From the NCBI RefSeq assembly GCF_001422665.1, contig NZ_LMLU01000009.1:1-64000 (forward strand): 64,000 bases of DNA, in the 5' to 3' direction. Shown here one piece after another: positions 60,214 to 64,000 of the stretch. Numbering within the stretch: position 1 is the first letter of the stretch; each line of letters opens with the position of its first letter. Source of the DNA: Arthrobacter sp. Leaf234. Its GTDB lineage: Bacteria > Actinomycetota > Actinomycetes > Actinomycetales > Micrococcaceae. A program made the position numbers and the translations under genes. The notes beneath the pieces are model-generated. The model saw nothing but the letters and a program-made list of their open reading frames with translations. It was not told the origin of the DNA and did not search any database.

Positions 60214-61848
60214 CTAGCGCTTCTGCCTGACGATCTTTTCCTGCTCGACCGAATCGGCGTCGATCGCCTCGTGCTGCTCGCTGCCGACCCCGAAGCCGTT
60301 GGCCCCGGCACCGAAGAAGCCCTGCTTGAAGTCGGTGATCTGCGTCTTCAGCTCCTCCGCCGTCGAATCCTCGAGCTTGCCCGTCTGGGCCAGCGTCGTG
60401 AGGATCTGCGACTTGTGGCCGAGGTGCTCCAGGAACTCCGTCTCGAAGCGGTTGATGTCCTCGACGGGGACGTCATCCAGGTAACCGTTGGTGCCGGCCC
60501 AGATGGACACGACCTGCTGCTCGACCGGCATCGGCGAGTACTGGCCCTGCTTGAGCAGTTCCATCAGGCGTGCACCACGCGTCAGCTGCTGGCGCGACGC
60601 GGCATCGAGGTCCGACGCGAACATCGCGAAGGCCTGCATGTCGCGGTACTGGGCGAGGTCCAGCTTCAAGGTGCCCGAGACCTTCTTCATCGACTTCACC
60701 TGCGCGGCGCCACCCACGCGGGACACCGACACGCCGACGTCCACGGCGGGACGCTGGTTGGCGTTGAAGAGGTCCGACTGCAGGAAGATCTGGCCGTCGG
60801 TGATCGAGATGACGTTGGTCGGGATGTACGCCGAGACGTCGTTCGCCTTCGTCTCGATGAGCGGGAGACCCGTCATCGAACCGGCACCGAGCTCGTCGGA
60901 GAGCTTGGCACAGCGCTCGAGCAGACGGGAGTGCAGGTAGAACACGTCGCCCGGGTAGGCTTCGCGTCCCGGCGGACGGCGCAGCAGCAGCGACACGGCG
61001 CGGTAGGCCTCGGCCTGCTTGGACAGGTCGTCGAACACGATGAGGACGTGCTTGCCGCCGTACATCCAGTGCTGTCCGATGGCGGACCCGGCATAGGGCG
61101 CCAGGTACTTGAAGCCTGCGGGGTCGGACGCAGGAGACGCGACGATGGTCGTGTACTCCAGGGCGCCCTTGTCCTCGAGGGTCTGGCGGACGGCGGCGAT
61201 GGTGGACGCCTTCTGGCCGATCGCGACATAGATGCAGCGGACCTGCTTGTTCACGTCACCGGAGGCCCAGTTGGCCTTCTGGTTGATGATGGTGTCCACC
61301 GCGATCGCGGTCTTGCCGGTCTGGCGGTCACCGATGATCAGCTGGCGCTGCCCGCGACCGATGGGGATCATGGCGTCGATGGCCTTGAGCCCGGTCTGCA
61401 TGGGCTCGTGCACCGACTTGCGCTGCGTGACACCGGGAGCCTGGGTCTCCAGGGCACGGCGCCCCTCGGAGACGATCTCGCCGAGGTCGTCGATGGGCTG
61501 ACCCAGCGGGTCGACGACGCGACCGAGGAAGGCATCGCCCACGGGAACCGAGAGGATCTCGCCCGTGCGGTGCACTTCCTGGCCTTCTTCGATGCCGTTG
61601 TAGTCACCGAGGACGACGACACCGATCTCGCGGGTGTCGAGGTTCTGGGCGAGTCCGAGCGTGCCGTCCTCGAACCGCAGCAGCTCATTGGCCATGACCG
61701 AGGGAAGCCCCTCGACACGGGCAATGCCGTCGCTGGCGGTGGTCACGCGGCCGACTTCGACGCGCTCCGCGTTCCCGGGCTCGTAGGACGCCGCAAAGTC
61801 GTTCAACGCACTACGGACGTCTTCGGCGTTGATGGTCAATTCGGCCAT
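60214..61848 (-). CDS. atpA: ATP synthase subunit alpha
   Basis: The regulatory F1 subunit: 544 residues with [19 protein letters not shown], the P-loop [14 protein letters not shown] (about 173), and [18 protein letters not shown]. The C-terminal end (after about residue 510, [19 protein letters not shown]) extends a little beyond E. coli AtpA, as is common in actinobacteria. AGGAGAGCAGGGA lies upstream of the ATG. Confidence 0.98.
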   Translation of the reverse strand: MAELTINAEDVRSALNDFAASYEPGNAERVEVGRVTTASDGIARVEGLPSVMANELLRFEDGTLGLAQNLDTREIGVVVLGDYNGIEEGQEVHRTGEILSVPVGDAFLGRVVDPLGQPIDDLGEIVSEGRRALETQAPGVTQRKSVHEPMQTGLKAIDAMIPIGRGQRQLIIGDRQTGKTAIAVDTIINQKANWASGDVNKQVRCIYVAIGQKASTIAAVRQTLEDKGALEYTTIVASPASDPAGFKYLAPYAGSAIGQHWMYGGKHVLIVFDDLSKQAEAYRAVSLLLRRPPGREAYPGDVFYLHSRLLERCAKLSDELGAGSMTGLPLIETKANDVSAYIPTNVISITDGQIFLQSDLFNANQRPAVDVGVSVSRVGGAAQVKSMKKVSGTLKLDLAQYRDMQAFAMFASDLDAASRQQLTRGARLMELLKQGQYSPMPVEQQVVSIWAGTNGYLDDVPVEDINRFETEFLEHLGHKSQILTTLAQTGKLEDSTAEELKTQITDFKQGFFGAGANGFGVGSEQHEAIDADSVEQEKIVRQKR

Positions 61849-61942
61849 CTCAGTCCCTGCTCTCCTGTGTTGTGGTCACCGCAGGATGCGTGGCGACCGA
61901 TGGGTGATTCAGTGTGTGTGGCACGGAACGGGGCGCGAACGC

Positions 61943-62754
61943 CTATCCCGCCAGCTTCCGGCGAAGCTCCGACAGGCGTGTGACGACGGTCGAATCGACC
62001 ATCTCGTCACCGACGCTGACGCGGACGCCACCGATGAGGGCCGGATCGACCTTCACGTTGACCTTCAACTGGCGGCCGTACATGGCATTGAGCCCTGCCT
62101 CGAGGCGCTCGAACTGGCTCGCCGACAGCGGACGGGTGACGCTGACATCGGCGATCCAGCGCTGCTGGCGCGCCGCGACCAGTTCCAGGAACCGCTCGAC
62201 CAGCGCAGCGGGCTTGAGTCCGCGCGGCGACCGGACGGCCTGCGTGATGAGCAGGCGGCTCGCAGGCCCTGCCGACGGCACGAGCTTCAGGCCGAGGGTG
62301 ACCTTCGACTCCGACGACGCCTGCGCCTCGGAGAGAGCCCTCTGCAGGGCGTGGTCCGAAGCGACGACCTGGATGAAGGAGTACAGCTCGTTCTCGAGTT
62401 GCTCCAGACCCTCGACGCCGCTTCCCTGCTCGGCGACCGAGATCACCACGGTGGCCGCCAGGGTCTCCAGCGCATCACCGATGTCACGGGCATTGGCCCA
62501 GCGCTCACCGACGAGGTCGCGCACGACACCGGCCGCCTCCGAGGACACGCGTCCGGCGATCAGCTGATCGACGAGCACGGCCTTGTCCTTCCCGGTGCGG
62601 GACGGATCCGTCAGCGCCCGGCGGAGGCCTGCGTTGCTGTCAAGGATCGCCAGGACGCCGAACAGGTCCTCGGCCAGCGCGAGGTTCGCGCCCGCCAGGC
62701 GGGACTCGAGTCCTTCACGGACCGTTGCCAGGGAGACGCTCGATACTCCGGCCA

Positions 62755-62755
<1 letters not shown>
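61943..62755 (-). CDS. atpH: ATP synthase delta subunit
   Basis: The 270-residue stator subunit linking F1 to the b stalk. The conserved C-terminal domain shows VTRPLSASQFERLEAGLNAM, KVNVKVDPALIGGVRVSVGDEMVDSTV. It is longer than the ~180-residue E. coli protein, with extra N-terminal helices, as usual in actinobacteria. Its ATG overlaps the atpF stop by one base (TAATG). Confidence 0.95.
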
Positions 62756-63309
<554 letters not shown>

Positions 63310-63356
63310 TCACCCGTCTTTCTTCAACTGGTCTTCGGTCGGTCAGGACGGCTGTG

Positions 63357-63572
63357 TCAGGCGCCGATGACGAAGGCGAAGACGAGGCCCAGGATCGCGA
63401 GGGCTTCGGTCAGTGCCAGGCCGAGGAAGGCGATGGGCTGGAGGACACGCTGTGCCTCAGGCTGGCGAGCCACGCCATTGATGTAGGCCGCGAAGACGAG
63501 ACCCACACCGATACCACCGCCGATTGCGGAGAGACCGTATCCAACGAGGTTGAGGCTACCCTGTACTTCCAT
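63357..63572 (-). CDS. atpE: ATP synthase subunit c
   Basis: The 71-residue proteolipid forms the rotor ring. Two helices flank the polar loop ARQPE (35-39); the ion-binding carboxylate is Glu56 in [10 protein letters not shown], a proton-type site. A strong ribosome-binding site GAAAGGAACACA precedes the ATG, in keeping with the high copy number of the c subunit. Confidence 0.98.
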   Translation of the reverse strand: MEVQGSLNLVGYGLSAIGGGIGVGLVFAAYINGVARQPEAQRVLQPIAFLGLALTEALAILGLVFAFVIGA

Positions 63573-63647
63573 TGTGTTCCTTTCAAGATGCCGCCTTGAT
63601 GCGACAGGTTGTTTGGGATCATCCCCGACGGGGAAGACATGTGTGAA

Positions 63648-64000
63648 TCAGTGGGCGTCGGCGTGCAGTGCGCCTTCGATGTAGATCGCGGCCAGCAGCG
63701 TGAAGACGTAGGCCTGCAGGATCATGATCAGTGCTTCGAGCATGTACATCGCGACGGATCCGACGAGGACCAGGACGCTGGTTCCCTGCAGCAGGATGTT
63801 GCCCGTCATGACCATGTACTCGATGGCCGAACCCGCGAGGGTCACGATCAGGTGGCCCGCGAGCATGGTGGCGAAGAGTCGGAGCGAGTGCGTGACCGGC
63901 CGGACGATGAAGTTCGAGATGATCTCGATCGGCACCACGATCAGCAGGATGTACCAGGGGACACCCGAGGGGACCACGGCCAGCTTGAAGTAGCGGATAC
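63648..64000 (-). CDS. atpB: ATP synthase subunit a, C-terminal part (partial)
   Basis: The frame runs past the right edge, so only the C-terminal 117 residues are seen. They contain VTHSLRLFATMLAGHLIVTL with the essential Arg facing the c ring, and a last helix MLEALIMILQAYVFTLLAAIYI. It is first of the visible atp genes, 75 bp before atpE. Confidence 0.97.
   Translation of the reverse strand, partial: IRYFKLAVVPSGVPWYILLIVVPIEIISNFIVRPVTHSLRLFATMLAGHLIVTLAGSAIEYMVMTGNILLQGTSVLVLVGSVAMYMLEALIMILQAYVFTLLAAIYIEGALHADAH

Overview
The window is a 64-kb chromosomal segment of a high-GC Gram-positive bacterium. The gene content (nucS, the DUF2017/DUF2550/DUF3039 families, a DUF222-HNH protein, a PKD-domain/DUF6318 lipoprotein pair, and an actinobacterial-type atp operon) points to the Actinobacteria, most likely Micrococcaceae (Arthrobacter-like). 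The family assignment is inference; the high GC and the families are read from the sequence. I find 58 protein genes (one cut at each edge) and no rRNA, tRNA, CRISPR array or intact insertion sequence.

Region by region. 1-9763: the end of a fasciclin-domain protein, a solute-binding lipoprotein, malate:quinone oxidoreductase (mqo), a large RND efflux pump followed by a MarR regulator with a palindromic operator over its -10 box, a transglutaminase-like protein and a short-chain dehydrogenase. 9786-16884: de novo NAD synthesis, read leftwards: a catalytically degenerate Nudix regulator (NrtR type) behind a 25-bp palindrome, then nadA-nadB-nadC-cysteine desulfurase joined by ATGA overlaps, then a lipoprotein with its own promoter. 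17112-31365: a hydrolase, a Ser/Thr kinase with a TGGVI-repeat tail, a 53-aa acidic protein, an MFS transporter, sbcCD, an aquaporin-like channel, an ADP-ribosylglycohydrolase-family protein, a second SDR, a DnaQ-like exonuclease with BRCT domain, a GNAT and a DedA protein. 31502-37796: rdgB-rph, then an MBL hydrolase-murI-DUF2017-clpS set, divergent from the NAD salvage pair pncB-pncA. 37952-41196: an MFS transporter whose stop codon overlaps the start of a DEAD/DEAH helicase. 41197-45558: a patch with accessory character (a 385-bp gap with a 21-bp tandem repeat, DUF3039, DUF222-HNH, PKD protein, DUF6318 lipoprotein, and a 90-bp CAACGTCAG/CAACAG repeat) and locally lower GC. 45559-57368: an ABC exporter pair, an old-yellow-enzyme oxidoreductase, a thioredoxin-fold co-chaperone-like protein without CxxC, a large Ser/Ala/Pro-rich envelope protein, an AI-2E family permease, a hydrolase, nucS, nagA and DUF2550. 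57379-64000: the F1Fo ATP synthase operon atpB-E-F-H-A-G-D-C, read leftwards.

Functional themes. NAD metabolism is concentrated here: synthesis (nadABC with a cysteine desulfurase that could serve the Fe-S cluster of NadA), its probable repressor, salvage (pncB/pncA), and an ADP-ribosylglycohydrolase-family protein. DNA maintenance genes are also frequent (sbcCD, nucS, a DnaQ-BRCT exonuclease, a helicase, and rdgB for nucleotide-pool cleaning). The most general signal is regulatory: at least 15 genes have a TANNNT -10 hexamer ending exactly 6 or 7 nt before the start codon, the architecture of leaderless transcripts, and in two places the -10 hexamer is built on the TAG stop codon of the preceding gene.
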